Source: Salinicola lusitanus | GTDB lineage: Bacteria; Pseudomonadota; Gammaproteobacteria; Pseudomonadales; Halomonadaceae | NCBI RefSeq assembly: GCF_003206045.1 | Contig: NZ_PZJM01000003.1 | Coordinates: forward strand, 402,303-466,302 | Length of the DNA: 64,000 nucleotides | Reading direction: 5' to 3' | In this document: piece after piece, positions 29,126 to 38,042 of the stretch | Numbering within the stretch: position 1 is the first letter of the stretch | Layout of the letters: each line of letters opens with the position of its first letter | The notes under the pieces: generated by a model | Database searches by the model: none | What the model saw: the letters and a program-made list of their open reading frames with translations, nothing else | Told to the model about the DNA's origin: nothing | Translations under genes and position numbers: made by a program

Positions 29126-29278
29126 GGACTACTCCTCTCGGTGGAAAAACAGGATCGGGCGGCAGCGAACGCCCCGTCACTATCGATGACAAGCGCATCC
29201 GCGAGAGATACCGACAACCTTAGGTCCCCGCGAGGTTTTTGTCATGACCGAAGCCAGCGAAGGCGTCGAGCGGACCGA

Positions 29279-29977
29279 TTAGCGACAGAACGAGATACCT
29301 CGCATGCCGAGATGAAAATGGTTGGCATGGGCGGCATTGTAGTCGGGCCCCAAGGTGGTCCCGAAGTAGTGGCAGGCACCCTTCTGGGCCTCCTCGAGGA
29401 ACCGGCCGCGTTCACCGCCGTCCCGCCAATCGTCGAGCACGCTGATGCTGCGACCATCCTCCAGCCCGAAGGCGGCGACGTCCAGCGCCGACGCCGTGGC
29501 GTGCTCGCTTCGTCTCGCGTTCTCCCGGTGATAGATGTTGCGACAGGCGAAGGAGCCATAGTGGCGGACGCTGGCGACCCGCTCGCCGAAGATCCGCTGC
29601 GACAGCGGTTGCAGCTCGTGCTGCTCGAACATGGTCCAGGCCAGGGCCAGGGGGCAACTGGCGACGAAACTGGCATTGAACCGGACCTGGGTGTGATTTA
29701 CGCGCACCACGTTCTCCAACGGACAGCCGGCGACCGGCGTGTAGTCCGCCAGCGGGGCGTAACGAATGTCGGGGGCGGTATCGAGCGCCGCCAGATAGGC
29801 GTCGCGATCTCCGGAGAGCGCCTTCAGCTTCCAGCGAGTGACTGGCGTCACGGGGTCGCTGACGACCAGTGGCGCCAGCGGATTCCACTCCCGCGGGATC
29901 TGCCAGACGCCTTTATCCAGCGCGACGCCCAGCGCGATCAGCAAAATATAGAAGAGGGTAGCCGGAGACGGTTTCAT
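29279..29977 (-). CDS. Extensin-like (COG3921) secreted protein
   Basis: A 232-residue protein with an N-terminal hydrophobic signal or anchor at about 6-20. The domain shows CPLENVVRVN, RHYGSFACRNIYHRE, SEHATASALDVAAF and ANHFHLGM. The His and Asp residues in SEHATASALDVA and NHFH resemble the metal site of D,D-peptidase-like LAS enzymes, so a role in cell-wall peptide cleavage is plausible but inferred. Four Cys residues could form disulfides. I use ATG 29977 with GAGGT upstream. Confidence 0.88.
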   Translation of the reverse strand: MKPSPATLFYILLIALGVALDKGVWQIPREWNPLAPLVVSDPVTPVTRWKLKALSGDRDAYLAALDTAPDIRYAPLADYTPVAGCPLENVVRVNHTQVRFNASFVASCPLALAWTMFEQHELQPLSQRIFGERVASVRHYGSFACRNIYHRENARRSEHATASALDVAAFGLEDGRSISVLDDWRDGGERGRFLEEAQKGACHYFGTTLGPDYNAAHANHFHLGMRGISFCR

Positions 29978-30220
29978 AGACCTCGCGAATTGGGAAAGAG
30001 AGTCGTCATCGGGCGGTAGTACTCGAGAGTGTCTTTTCCAGGCGGCACGACCGTCGGCGATCTGCGACGATCCTCGCATCAGGATTCACACTTACCTACC
30101 AAATCACTGCTATTCGATCATAGTCATCTATTCTAAGCTTAGTTAACTTGTCAGGACCGCAATGGAGTGCGTTGCTGGCAAGGCTCATCATGGCAGTGCA
30201 TGTCGTCAGGGAGGACAACA

Positions 30221-30997
30221 ATGCCGGGTTGCGCCAGACACGATAACGTCTGCGGACGCTGCGATGCGCCGCTGGATTTCGATTTCACCATGGCATTCCA
30301 GCCGCTCGTCGACATCGACGAGGGCCGCGTCTATGGCTACGAAGCCCTCGTCAGAGGTCCCGAGGGAGAGTCCGCCGCAGCCGTGCTGGCCAAGGTCGAT
30401 GACAGGACACGCTATCGTTTCGATCAGGCCTGTCGTGTCAAGGCGATCGAAATCGCCCATCGGCTGAACGCGCGGGGCGTGCTGTCGATCAATTTTCTGC
30501 CCAACGCCGTCTATGAACCCGAAGCCTGTATCCAGGCGACGCTGGCAGCTGCCGAGCGCGTCGGATGGCCGGTCAGTCGACTATGTTTCGAGATCGTCGA
30601 AAGCGAGAGCGTCACGGATCGGCGCCACCTGCAGAAAATCGTGGCCAGCTACCGTGCCATGGGCATGAAGACGGCACTCGACGACTTCGGCACCGGCTAC
30701 GCCAACCTCGATCTGCTGGCCGAGATCTCGCCCGACATGCTGAAGATCGACCGCCAGTTGATCAGCGACATCGATGCCTCACCCCGAAAACAGATCGTGA
30801 TCCGCCATCTCGTCGACCTGGCGCGCCATCTCGACATCAAGCTGGTCGCCGAGGGCATCGAGACCTTGGAAGAGGCTCGCTGGCTCTATCGGCACGGTAT
30901 TGCAAGGCAGCAGGGATACTGGTTTGCCCGGCCGGTCGCGGAACGGCTACCCGTCTGCCCGGACTCGCGCTTCGCGCTGGTCAAGGGACGGTACTGA
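30221..30997 (+). CDS. EAL-domain cyclic di-GMP phosphodiesterase
   Basis: A 258-residue protein made almost wholly of an EAL domain. The catalytic set looks complete: EAL at 41-43, Asn91, Glu124, Asp154-Asp155, Lys175, Glu211 and Gln231. It should hydrolyse cyclic di-GMP to pGpG. The N-terminus has a Cys/His cluster (Cys4, His7, Cys11, Cys14) that could bind a metal or respond to redox state; this is an inference. AGGGAGG precedes the ATG at 30221. It is followed after 57 bases by a GGDEF gene, so synthesis and breakdown of the same second messenger may be co-expressed. Confidence 0.94.
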   Translation: MPGCARHDNVCGRCDAPLDFDFTMAFQPLVDIDEGRVYGYEALVRGPEGESAAAVLAKVDDRTRYRFDQACRVKAIEIAHRLNARGVLSINFLPNAVYEPEACIQATLAAAERVGWPVSRLCFEIVESESVTDRRHLQKIVASYRAMGMKTALDDFGTGYANLDLLAEISPDMLKIDRQLISDIDASPRKQIVIRHLVDLARHLDIKLVAEGIETLEEARWLYRHGIARQQGYWFARPVAERLPVCPDSRFALVKGRY

Positions 30998-31054
30998 CCG
31001 TCGCAGGACGCTCGGCAGCTCTATTCACCGTAGGAACTCACGGTACCCTGGCTC

Positions 31055-32416
31055 ATGGTTGCATCGAAAAGACGATTGTCACGACAGGCGCGTCCCTCGA
31101 CGCCGGATGGTCTGGACACGCTGGATATCGCGGCACTGATCTACCGGCTCGACAGCGGCGTACCGCTACTGGTCGACGCCAATGCAACGGCAAAACGCCA
31201 GTTGCGACTGGACGACCGCTTCCCCATGGCCGACCCCTGGCAGTGGCTCGATGCCGGACGGCATCCGGCCGCGGGCCGGGATCACCCCGCCCTGCTGAGT
31301 GTCGCCGTCGACGATTCACGACAATGGCACAGTTTCTACATCCGCCAGCACCGTCAGCCACCGCTGGCCGTGAAGCTCAAGGTTTCCTCGCTCGGGGCGC
31401 CTGGCGATACCGAGTCCTCACGCCACGTCTTGATCGCCATCGGCGAGGTGGCCGCTGACGACGCCACGGCAAACCTGCTGCCCCGGCACCAGCCCCAACT
31501 GCGTCAGATCCTCGAGAACCTGCCCATGGGCGTGTGCACGATCGATGCGGGCGGATATCTGCGCCAGGTCAATCGCGCGTTCTGCGAGTTCTTCGGCTAC
31601 GCGGAAAACGAACTGCTCAACGCCCACTTTCGCAAGCTGCTACCCCCGCAGAGTCGACAGGCCGCGGAAAAACGGCATGCCGCCAGCTTTCCCCATGCCT
31701 TGAACCAGCGCCACTCGCTGGAGGTGAGGCTTCACGACGGTACCCCCCGCACCGTGATGCTCGAGGACACGGTCAGCCGTGACGAACGGGGCAACCCCCA
31801 GCGAGTCGCCTTTCTGGTCGACATCACCCAGCGGCGCGACGTCGAACGTCGGCTGGAAGAGAAAAACCGGCGTCTCGAGTATCTGGCGACACGCGACGAC
31901 CTCACAGGTCTGCACAACCGTCGCATGGGCGGGGAGTTGCTCGAGCAGGCGCTGGAGCGCGGCAAGCGGGTTGGCGACAGGATCTCCGTCGCGATGCTGG
32001 ATCTGGATCACTTCAAGGCGATCAACGATCGCTATGGCCACGCCGTCGGCGACACGGTGCTGAGGGAGTTCAGCCATTTCGTTGCCGGCGCGCTGCGCTC
32101 CAGCGACACCCTGATTCGCTGGGGCGGAGAGGAGTTCCTGATGATCCTGCCGGGCATCGACCGCTTTTCGGCACAGGCGACGGTGAACCGTGTGCTGGGC
32201 CAGCTCCGCCATCAAGCCTTGAGTACACTGGACCTGCGCGTCAGCTTCTCCGCGGGTGTCGGCGAACACCGCCACCAGACTTCCAAGGGATTGCTGGAGG
32301 AGATCGACCTGGCACTCTATCAGGCCAAGTCCGCGGGTCGAGGCTGCGTCGCCATCGCTCCGGTCCCGGCGTCCCGCCCGGGCAGGTGTCTCAACCGGGC
32401 GTTCTCGTCGCCTTAG
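31055..32416 (+). CDS. PAS-GGDEF diguanylate cyclase
   Basis: A 453-residue soluble protein. Residues 1-145 are an undefined sensor-like region, a PAS domain lies at about 150-258 (NLPMGVCTIDAGGYLRQVN), and a GGDEF domain follows. The active site GGEEF is at 357-361 and an I-site RSSD at 348-351, so both catalysis and feedback inhibition are expected. Its position after the EAL gene makes it a candidate opposing partner. Confidence 0.95.
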   Translation: MVASKRRLSRQARPSTPDGLDTLDIAALIYRLDSGVPLLVDANATAKRQLRLDDRFPMADPWQWLDAGRHPAAGRDHPALLSVAVDDSRQWHSFYIRQHRQPPLAVKLKVSSLGAPGDTESSRHVLIAIGEVAADDATANLLPRHQPQLRQILENLPMGVCTIDAGGYLRQVNRAFCEFFGYAENELLNAHFRKLLPPQSRQAAEKRHAASFPHALNQRHSLEVRLHDGTPRTVMLEDTVSRDERGNPQRVAFLVDITQRRDVERRLEEKNRRLEYLATRDDLTGLHNRRMGGELLEQALERGKRVGDRISVAMLDLDHFKAINDRYGHAVGDTVLREFSHFVAGALRSSDTLIRWGGEEFLMILPGIDRFSAQATVNRVLGQLRHQALSTLDLRVSFSAGVGEHRHQTSKGLLEEIDLALYQAKSAGRGCVAIAPVPASRPGRCLNRAFSSP

Positions 32417-32422
32417 TGGAGC

Positions 32423-32440
32423 GGCCGGCTCCCGCCGGCC
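32423..32440. terminator. Hairpin between convergent genes
   Basis: GGCCGGC-tccc-GCCGGCC is a perfect 7-bp stem between the ends of the GGDEF gene and madM. No U-run is present on either strand. Confidence 0.5.
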
Positions 32441-32449
32441 ACCCTTGTC

Positions 32450-33211
32450 TCAGAAGATCGCGCGTACGGCCAGAAACAGCACCGTCGGCGCCAGCAGGAT
32501 GCCGAGCCCGGTGTAGAACGTCGCGGTCATCGCCCCGTAGGGCACCAGGCGCGCGTCAGTGGCGGCCAGGCCAGCGGCCACGCCACTGGTGGTACCGATC
32601 AGGCCACCGAAAATCATCGCCGAGCGCGGATTGTCCAGGCCGATCAATCTGGCCGTCAACGGTGTCGCGATCATGGTGAGAATCGATTTCACCAGACCGG
32701 CGGCGATCGACAGCGCGATCACCTCCGAACTCGCGCCCAGGGTGGCACCGGTCACCGGCCCGACGATGTAGGTCACCGCGCCGGCCGCAATGGTGGTGAT
32801 GTCCACCGGGTCGGTGTAGCCGAAGCCGATCGCCACGGCGGCACCGGCGACGAACGACACCAGCACGCCGAGGAACAGTGCGATCACGCCGCGCAGGCCA
32901 GCTTTCTTGATCTCCTGAAAACGCACGCCATAGGCGGTGGCGATGATCGCCAGGTCCCGCAGCATGCCGCCCCCCATCAGGCCGAGGCCGGAAAACAGCG
33001 TGACGTCGGAGAGCCCCTTGCTGCCGCCGGTGGACACGCCACCGACGTACGCCAGTGCCAGGCCGATGATGATCGCGATCGCCGAGCCGTGCAGGCGCCC
33101 AGCGGTCAGATGCCGACTCAGCCAATAGGCGATGTACATGGTCAGACCGACCACTGCAAACGCAGCGATCAGGTGATACTTGTCGACCAGGGAGACGATG
33201 GAGTCGTTCAT
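32450..33211 (-). CDS. madM: Malonate transporter subunit MadM
   Basis: A 253-residue polytopic inner-membrane protein with about eight hydrophobic helices. It matches the MadM subunit of the two-component malonate carrier described in Malonomonas, which couples uptake to sodium. Glycine-rich helices such as GGSKGLSDVTLFSGLGLMGGGML and GGLIGTTSGVAAGLA are typical. It follows madL by 14 bases and ends the malonate operon. Confidence 0.93.
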   Translation of the reverse strand: MNDSIVSLVDKYHLIAAFAVVGLTMYIAYWLSRHLTAGRLHGSAIAIIIGLALAYVGGVSTGGSKGLSDVTLFSGLGLMGGGMLRDLAIIATAYGVRFQEIKKAGLRGVIALFLGVLVSFVAGAAVAIGFGYTDPVDITTIAAGAVTYIVGPVTGATLGASSEVIALSIAAGLVKSILTMIATPLTARLIGLDNPRSAMIFGGLIGTTSGVAAGLAATDARLVPYGAMTATFYTGLGILLAPTVLFLAVRAIF

Positions 33212-33225
33212 GTCGGTATCCTCTC

Positions 33226-33627
33226 TCAGTGGCCGCTAGGGGTGGTCGGGGCCGACTCGAGCGGGCTCGCGTCGTCGACTTTCTTGCCGGTCAGCACCGG
33301 TACCAGCGCCAGCCCCAGCACCACCGCCAGGACGCCGGCGAGAATCGCCACCATGCCACCGCTGAAGGCCGCGGCCACGTTCTGGCTCGCCGCCATAGCG
33401 ACGACGATGGGAATGTACATCGCGTTCCAGAAGTTGATGCCACTTTCGGTCGTTTCCGGCAGCTTGCCGCGATCCTTGAGATATCCGGTCACGAAGATCA
33501 GCAGCAGCATGGCGATACCCACGCCACCCAGGTTGGCATCGATTCCCAGCATCTGGCCGAGTACGTCGCCGATGATCAGCCCGGCCAGCATGCAGCCGGC
33601 CAGGAGTGCTACACCGTAAATCACCAT
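33226..33627 (-). CDS. madL: Malonate transporter subunit MadL
   Basis: A 133-residue membrane protein with four hydrophobic helices, the smaller partner of MadM. It starts MVIYGVALLAGCMLAG and includes GIDANLGGVGIAMLLLIF. The ATG at 33627 has GAGGT upstream; a GTG three codons earlier is possible. The C-terminal tail after the last helix is hydrophilic and probably not conserved. Confidence 0.93.
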   Translation of the reverse strand: MVIYGVALLAGCMLAGLIIGDVLGQMLGIDANLGGVGIAMLLLIFVTGYLKDRGKLPETTESGINFWNAMYIPIVVAMAASQNVAAAFSGGMVAILAGVLAVVLGLALVPVLTGKKVDDASPLESAPTTPSGH

Positions 33628-33770
33628 CGTTATCACCTCATGGGGCGTTATTGTCGAGAATGGTCATGATTAGCCCGGTTATCGGAGCTTGGCGTGTGTC
33701 GAGACAGCCACTCACGCGTGGCTGTGGTGCCGCGTTACCCACGCGGCGGGGCCATCAGTGAAACGACAGG

Positions 33771-35309
33771 CTACTTGCCGACCGTTTCGGCACTACGGTA
33801 GATATCGGCATAACGGTCGCGCAGTGCGTTCTTCTGCACCTTGCCCATGACATTGCGCGGCAGGCTGTCGATGAAGAACACGCGCTTGGGCTGCTTGTAG
33901 CGAGCCACCTTGTCTTCGAGCGCCGCCAGCACCTGGGATTCGTCGAGCGACTCGCCGGGTTTCAGCACCACTGCGGCAGTCACGCCCTCGCCGAGATCGG
34001 GATGGGCCACGCCGATGACGGCCGACTCGGCGACCTGCGGCATCTCGTCGATCCACTGCTCGATCTCTTTCGGATAGACGTTGTAGCCGCCGGAGATCAC
34101 CAGATCCTTGTCGCGCCCGACGATCTGCAGGTAGCCATCCGCATCGATCAGGCCGAGATCGCCGGTAATGAAGAAACCGTCGCCGCGGAACTCGGTGGCG
34201 GTCTTTTCCGGCATGCGCCAATAGCCCTGGAAGACGTTCGGGCCGCGAACCTCCACCAGTCCCGTCTCCCCGGCCGCCAGAGTCTTGCCGCTCTCGCGGT
34301 CGGTGATACGTACCTCGCTGCCCGGCAGCGCGAAACCGACCGTGCCCGGGCGGCGCTCGCCGTCGTAGGGGTTGGAGGTGTTCATGTTGGTTTCGGTCAT
34401 GCCGTAGCGCTCGAGAATGGCGTGCCCGGTTCGCTCGGAGAATTCGCGATGGGTTTCCGCCAGCAGCGGCGCGGAACCGGAGACGAACAGCCGCATGTTG
34501 GCGGTCGTCGTCCGGTCCAGGCGCGGGCTGGCGAGCAGGCGGGTGTAGAAGGTCGGCACGCCCATCAGCACCGTCGCCCGCGGCATCAGGTCGAGCAGTT
34601 GCTCGGGGTCGAGCTTGGGCAGGAAGGTCATCGACGCGCCCACGGTCAGGACGATATTGCACGCCACGAACAACCCGTGGGTATGGAAGATGGGCAGCGC
34701 ATGCAGCAGATGATCATCGGCGCTGAAGTGCCAGGTCTGCGCCAGCGCCTGGCTGTTGGCCGCCAGATTGCCGTGGCTGAGCATCGCCCCCTTGGAGCGC
34801 CCGGTGGTGCCGGAGGTGTAGAGAATCGACGCGAGCTCATCGGCTGCGAGTTCGACAATGCTCGTCTCCTCCTCGGCGCGCGCTGTCAGCTCCATCAGAG
34901 ATCCATCCGCCTCGCTGCCCAAACTCTCGACGGCCGGCACACCGCAGCGTCGCGCCAGCTCCCGTGCGGTCTCGACATCGGCCGGACGACACACATAGAG
35001 CCGCGGCTCGGCGTCGGTCAGGAAGTACTCGACCTCGGCTTCGGTGTAGGCGGTGTTGAGCGGCAGATAGACGGCCCCCGTCTGCAGACAGGCCAGATAG
35101 AGCATGATCGCCTGCGGGCTCTTGTCGACCTGGACGACGACCCGATCGCCCCGCTCGACCCCGAGATCGAGCAACACCCGCGCCAGCCGCCGCGATGTGG
35201 ACAGCACGTCGCGATAGCGATACGTCTCGCCACTCGGCGTGTCGATCAGTACCTTGTCGGGATCGCGCTCGAAGTTACCCGAAAACTGCAGATACAAGTT
35301 GTGATTCAT
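33771..35309 (-). CDS. matB: Malonyl-CoA synthetase
   Basis: A 512-residue ANL-superfamily ligase that makes malonyl-CoA from malonate, CoA and ATP. The phosphate-binding loop is ILYTSGTTGRSKGAMLSH; RYGMTETNMN is a distinctive MatB motif, followed by TGDLG and the catalytic Lys in PRNVMGKVQKNALR. It sits 31 bases after matA, and the transport genes follow. ATG 35309 has AGGAGAGGT upstream; the extra 28 codons in the longer frame overlap matA and are rejected. Confidence 0.95.
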   Translation of the reverse strand: MNHNLYLQFSGNFERDPDKVLIDTPSGETYRYRDVLSTSRRLARVLLDLGVERGDRVVVQVDKSPQAIMLYLACLQTGAVYLPLNTAYTEAEVEYFLTDAEPRLYVCRPADVETARELARRCGVPAVESLGSEADGSLMELTARAEEETSIVELAADELASILYTSGTTGRSKGAMLSHGNLAANSQALAQTWHFSADDHLLHALPIFHTHGLFVACNIVLTVGASMTFLPKLDPEQLLDLMPRATVLMGVPTFYTRLLASPRLDRTTTANMRLFVSGSAPLLAETHREFSERTGHAILERYGMTETNMNTSNPYDGERRPGTVGFALPGSEVRITDRESGKTLAAGETGLVEVRGPNVFQGYWRMPEKTATEFRGDGFFITGDLGLIDADGYLQIVGRDKDLVISGGYNVYPKEIEQWIDEMPQVAESAVIGVAHPDLGEGVTAAVVLKPGESLDESQVLAALEDKVARYKQPKRVFFIDSLPRNVMGKVQKNALRDRYADIYRSAETVGK

Positions 35310-35340
35310 TCCACCTCTCCTGCTTTGAATACGCGACCGA

Positions 35341-36705
35341 TCAGGCGTCGGTGCGGGAGCCATGACGGCAACGTGAGCGCCCCTGCTTGGCATCGCGACG
35401 GATGTCGCTGGTGCAGACCACCGTGCCCTCGCGACTGAACGCTTCGTGGTTCTGCTCGATCCGGTCGAGCTCGTAGAGATAGTTGACCATCAGGCCGTGG
35501 GACTGGCGGCGGCCGTTCTCGGACGTGTCGCCGGGCCAGTTGAGGCGATGGAGACTGGCGCCATTGCCCAGATGAAAGCGAGCGACCGGGTCCAACGGCA
35601 GGCCATTGTCGCGCTTGGCGTCGATCAGGTAATGCGCCGCCAGGCCGCGCACCTCCGGCGTGAGTTTCTCGCGCAGTTTGGGGTTCTCGACCCAGCCTTC
35701 GGCATCCAGACCGTCTGCGACCTCATCGCTCAGCTGGCAGGCGCCGCTTTCACGCTCGGCCGCCAACCACTTGGCAAAACCCGGCACCGGCGACAGCGTC
35801 ACGAACTTCTCCAGGTTGGGCAGTTCGCGCTTGAGCTCCTGAACCACCTGCTTGATCAGGAAGTTGCCGAACGAGATACCCCGCAGGCCAGCCTGGCAGT
35901 TGCTGATGCTGTAGAACGCGGCCGTATCGGCCTCTTCCGGGCGCACGTCGTCGCCCCCTTCGAGGATCGTCTGGATACTGTTGGGAATGCCCTTGCACAG
36001 CGCCACTTCGACGAAGATCAGCGGCTCGTCTCCCGTGGCCGGGTGAAAGAAGGCGTAACAGTGACGGTCCTCCGGGTCCAGGCGGCGGCGCAGGTCCGAC
36101 CAGTCGCCGATCGCGTGCACCGCCTCGTAGTGAATGATCTTCTCGAGCACCGCCGCGGGTGTGTTCCAGTCGATGCTCTCGAGCACCAGAAAACCGCGAT
36201 TGAACCACGAGGCGAACAGGTGCTCGAAGTCGGCGTCCAGCGGCGCCAGCTCGGGGTGGGTCTTGAGACAGCGCAACAGGTCCGCGCGCATCTTGACCAG
36301 TTCGTAGGTGCCGCCGGGGCACAGATTCAGTCGGCGCAGCAGATGCTGTCGTCGCGGCTCGCAGGCGGAGAACAGCCGCTGCAGACTGGCGTTGTCCCCA
36401 GTATCGCGATACGCCGCATAGGCTTGATGGATGGCATCGGGCTCGGCGGCGTAGCGCTCCCCCAGCAGTTGGAAAAATGCGACACGGTCGCTGTCATCCA
36501 GCGAGGCGTAGCGCTCCAGCGCCTCCTGGGCGATCAGGATCTGCGAGGCTTCACCGCCGGGGTGCATCAGCGTCTCGCACACCGAGGTCAATCTCGCCAG
36601 ACTGCTCGGCTTGTCGCCGTCCTTGCCACCGAACAGGTACTGGCCTCGGGTTCGGCGGCCGATACTGGAGAGCAGATCCTGCAGAAAATTCATGTTGACG
36701 TTCAT
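35341..36705 (-). CDS. matA: Malonyl-CoA decarboxylase
   Basis: A 454-residue decarboxylase that turns malonyl-CoA into acetyl-CoA and CO2, completing malonate breakdown. It has the N-terminal helical domain and the GNAT-like catalytic domain of the MCD family; SPVPGFAKWL and the NPKLREKLTPEVRGLAAHYL region with its catalytic HL pair match, as does ARFHLGNGASLHRLNWPGD. It is the first gene of the operon, divergent from matR. ATG 36705 is chosen with GAGAGGG upstream. Confidence 0.95.
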   Translation of the reverse strand: MNVNMNFLQDLLSSIGRRTRGQYLFGGKDGDKPSSLARLTSVCETLMHPGGEASQILIAQEALERYASLDDSDRVAFFQLLGERYAAEPDAIHQAYAAYRDTGDNASLQRLFSACEPRRQHLLRRLNLCPGGTYELVKMRADLLRCLKTHPELAPLDADFEHLFASWFNRGFLVLESIDWNTPAAVLEKIIHYEAVHAIGDWSDLRRRLDPEDRHCYAFFHPATGDEPLIFVEVALCKGIPNSIQTILEGGDDVRPEEADTAAFYSISNCQAGLRGISFGNFLIKQVVQELKRELPNLEKFVTLSPVPGFAKWLAAERESGACQLSDEVADGLDAEGWVENPKLREKLTPEVRGLAAHYLIDAKRDNGLPLDPVARFHLGNGASLHRLNWPGDTSENGRRQSHGLMVNYLYELDRIEQNHEAFSREGTVVCTSDIRRDAKQGRSRCRHGSRTDA

Positions 36706-36848
36706 GCCGTCCCTCTCGGATCGGAGACTGAAGCTTCCACCGGTGCCGCGCGACGTCGCCGGTGAGCGTGAACGGAGCGAGACAGCGGGCCGGAACCCCA
36801 TCCGATCGCGCGAATCGGCAACCGGCAGTTAACATACATGTCATCGCT

Positions 36849-36864
36849 CTGTTATATATAACAG
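36849..36864. promoter_or_regulatory. Palindromic operator between matA and matR
   Basis: CTGTTATATATAACAG is a perfect 16-bp palindrome in an AT-rich patch of the divergent promoter region, 44 bases before the matR ATG. GntR-family regulators bind short palindromes of this kind, and the MatR operator in other bacteria is also AT-rich. Confidence 0.7.
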
Positions 36865-36908
36865 TTATGCCCCCGCCGACCGGGTGTCAACATAGGAGAA
36901 AGTCTAAT

Positions 36909-37583
36909 ATGGCCCGCATCCCGCATGCCCAGCGGCTTCGCGACCTGCTCGAGGATGCCATCGTCGACGGCCATTACGCGCCGGGGGACAGACTGGACCC
37001 GGAAGCTCTGGCCAGGGAGTACGACTGCTCGCGCACCCCGATTCGCGAAGCACTGCAGCAACTGGCGGCGTCGGGCATGGTGCGCGTCCTGCCGAAGCGC
37101 GGCACCTTCGTCGCTCAACTGAGCGTCACCGAGCTGGTCGAGCGATTCGAGGTCATGGCGGAACTGGAGGGCATGTGCGCTCGGCTGGCGGCGCGACGCG
37201 CCACCCCCGAAGAGCTGGCGGCACTGCATCGCGCCCAGGCGGCCTGCCGGGCGTGCATGCGTTCGGGAGACGCCGATGGCTACTACTACGAAAACGGCAT
37301 CTTCCATCATCTGATCTACGAAGCCAGCCACAACGACTTTCTTACCCAGGAAGCGGCCCGCCTGCATGCCATCCTGAAACCCTATCGTCGCCTGCAACTT
37401 CACGCCCGCCACCGCCTCGCCAGCAGTTTCGACGAGCACGAGGCCATCATGGCAGCGCTGGAGCGAGGCGAGGCCGACGCTGCCGAGGCCGCGATCAAGG
37501 CGCATGTGCAGGTTCAGGGGGAACGGTTCAACGATCTGGTGGCGTCAATGCAACGCCTGCAGGTCAGACGCCGCGAGGGCTAG
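36909..37583 (+). CDS. matR: GntR-family (FadR/FCD type) regulator of malonate genes
   Basis: A 224-residue regulator. The N-terminal winged helix includes GDRLDPEALAREYDCSRTPIREALQQLAASG; the C-terminal FCD domain carries the likely metal-binding His residues in HHLIYEASHNDF, LHARHRLASSFDEHEAI and IKAHVQVQ. It is divergent from the malonate operon, which makes it the probable repressor responding to malonate or malonyl-CoA. The ATG at 36909 has AGGAGAA upstream; the 49 extra codons of the longer frame cross the operator. Confidence 0.92.
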   Translation: MARIPHAQRLRDLLEDAIVDGHYAPGDRLDPEALAREYDCSRTPIREALQQLAASGMVRVLPKRGTFVAQLSVTELVERFEVMAELEGMCARLAARRATPEELAALHRAQAACRACMRSGDADGYYYENGIFHHLIYEASHNDFLTQEAARLHAILKPYRRLQLHARHRLASSFDEHEAIMAALERGEADAAEAAIKAHVQVQGERFNDLVASMQRLQVRRREG

Positions 37584-37641
37584 CAAATCTCGCGACAGGG
37601 TGTTGCCGGCGCGGGCTCCGCGCGGAAGACCTGGAGATGGC

Positions 37642-37662
37642 AGGTCGGAGCCGAGCCGACCT
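37642..37662. terminator. Hairpin between convergent genes
   Basis: AGGTCGG and CCGACCT form a 7-bp stem with a 7-nt loop between the end of matR and the end of the small membrane gene. No U-run. Confidence 0.4.
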
Positions 37663-37670
37663 CGAGCGGT

Positions 37671-37841
37671 TCAGAACAGCAGGGTGACAAGCAGCGCCGC
37701 GCCGCCGACGATCAGTGCCGTGACCACGAACAGGCTGACCAGCGCATCGAGCCATCGGTCGATCCTGGAATCGGCAGACGCCACGCCGCGGCGAGTGGCG
37801 CCATGACGCGGTCGTCGGGAAGACTTCAAGGCCGGTGGCAT
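37671..37841 (-). CDS. Small single-pass membrane protein, hypothetical
   Basis: A possible 56-residue protein. The N-terminal half is basic and the C-terminal half is one hydrophobic helix (ALVSLFVVTALIVGGAALLV) ending at the stop. GGAG lies 7 bases before the ATG. It resembles no family that I recognise with certainty. The good ribosome binding site and clean membrane helix are the only support, so it may not be real. Confidence 0.45.
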   Translation of the reverse strand: MPPALKSSRRPRHGATRRGVASADSRIDRWLDALVSLFVVTALIVGGAALLVTLLF

Positions 37842-37991
37842 GGATGAGCTCCGCAAGGCTTTATCATCTTATTAACGGCGGCATGAAGATGAAATCCAGT
37901 CACAAATTAGGCTGGTTCACGATTTTTCGCCACCGGCGCCAGATTCGCTCGGCGCTCCCCCGTGCGTTCCCGCCGTTCCGATCCAGCGACG

Positions 37992-38023
37992 AAAACGGCC
38001 CCGGTCCTTGCAGACCGGGGCCG
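37992..38023 (-). terminator. Rho-independent terminator of the BCCT gene
   Basis: On the minus strand an 11-bp perfect stem (CGGCCCCGGTC with GACCGGGGCCG) and a 6-nt loop are followed by UUUU. It is 20 bases past the stop codon. Confidence 0.88.
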
Positions 38024-38042
38024 GGACTCCCCACGCCGACGA

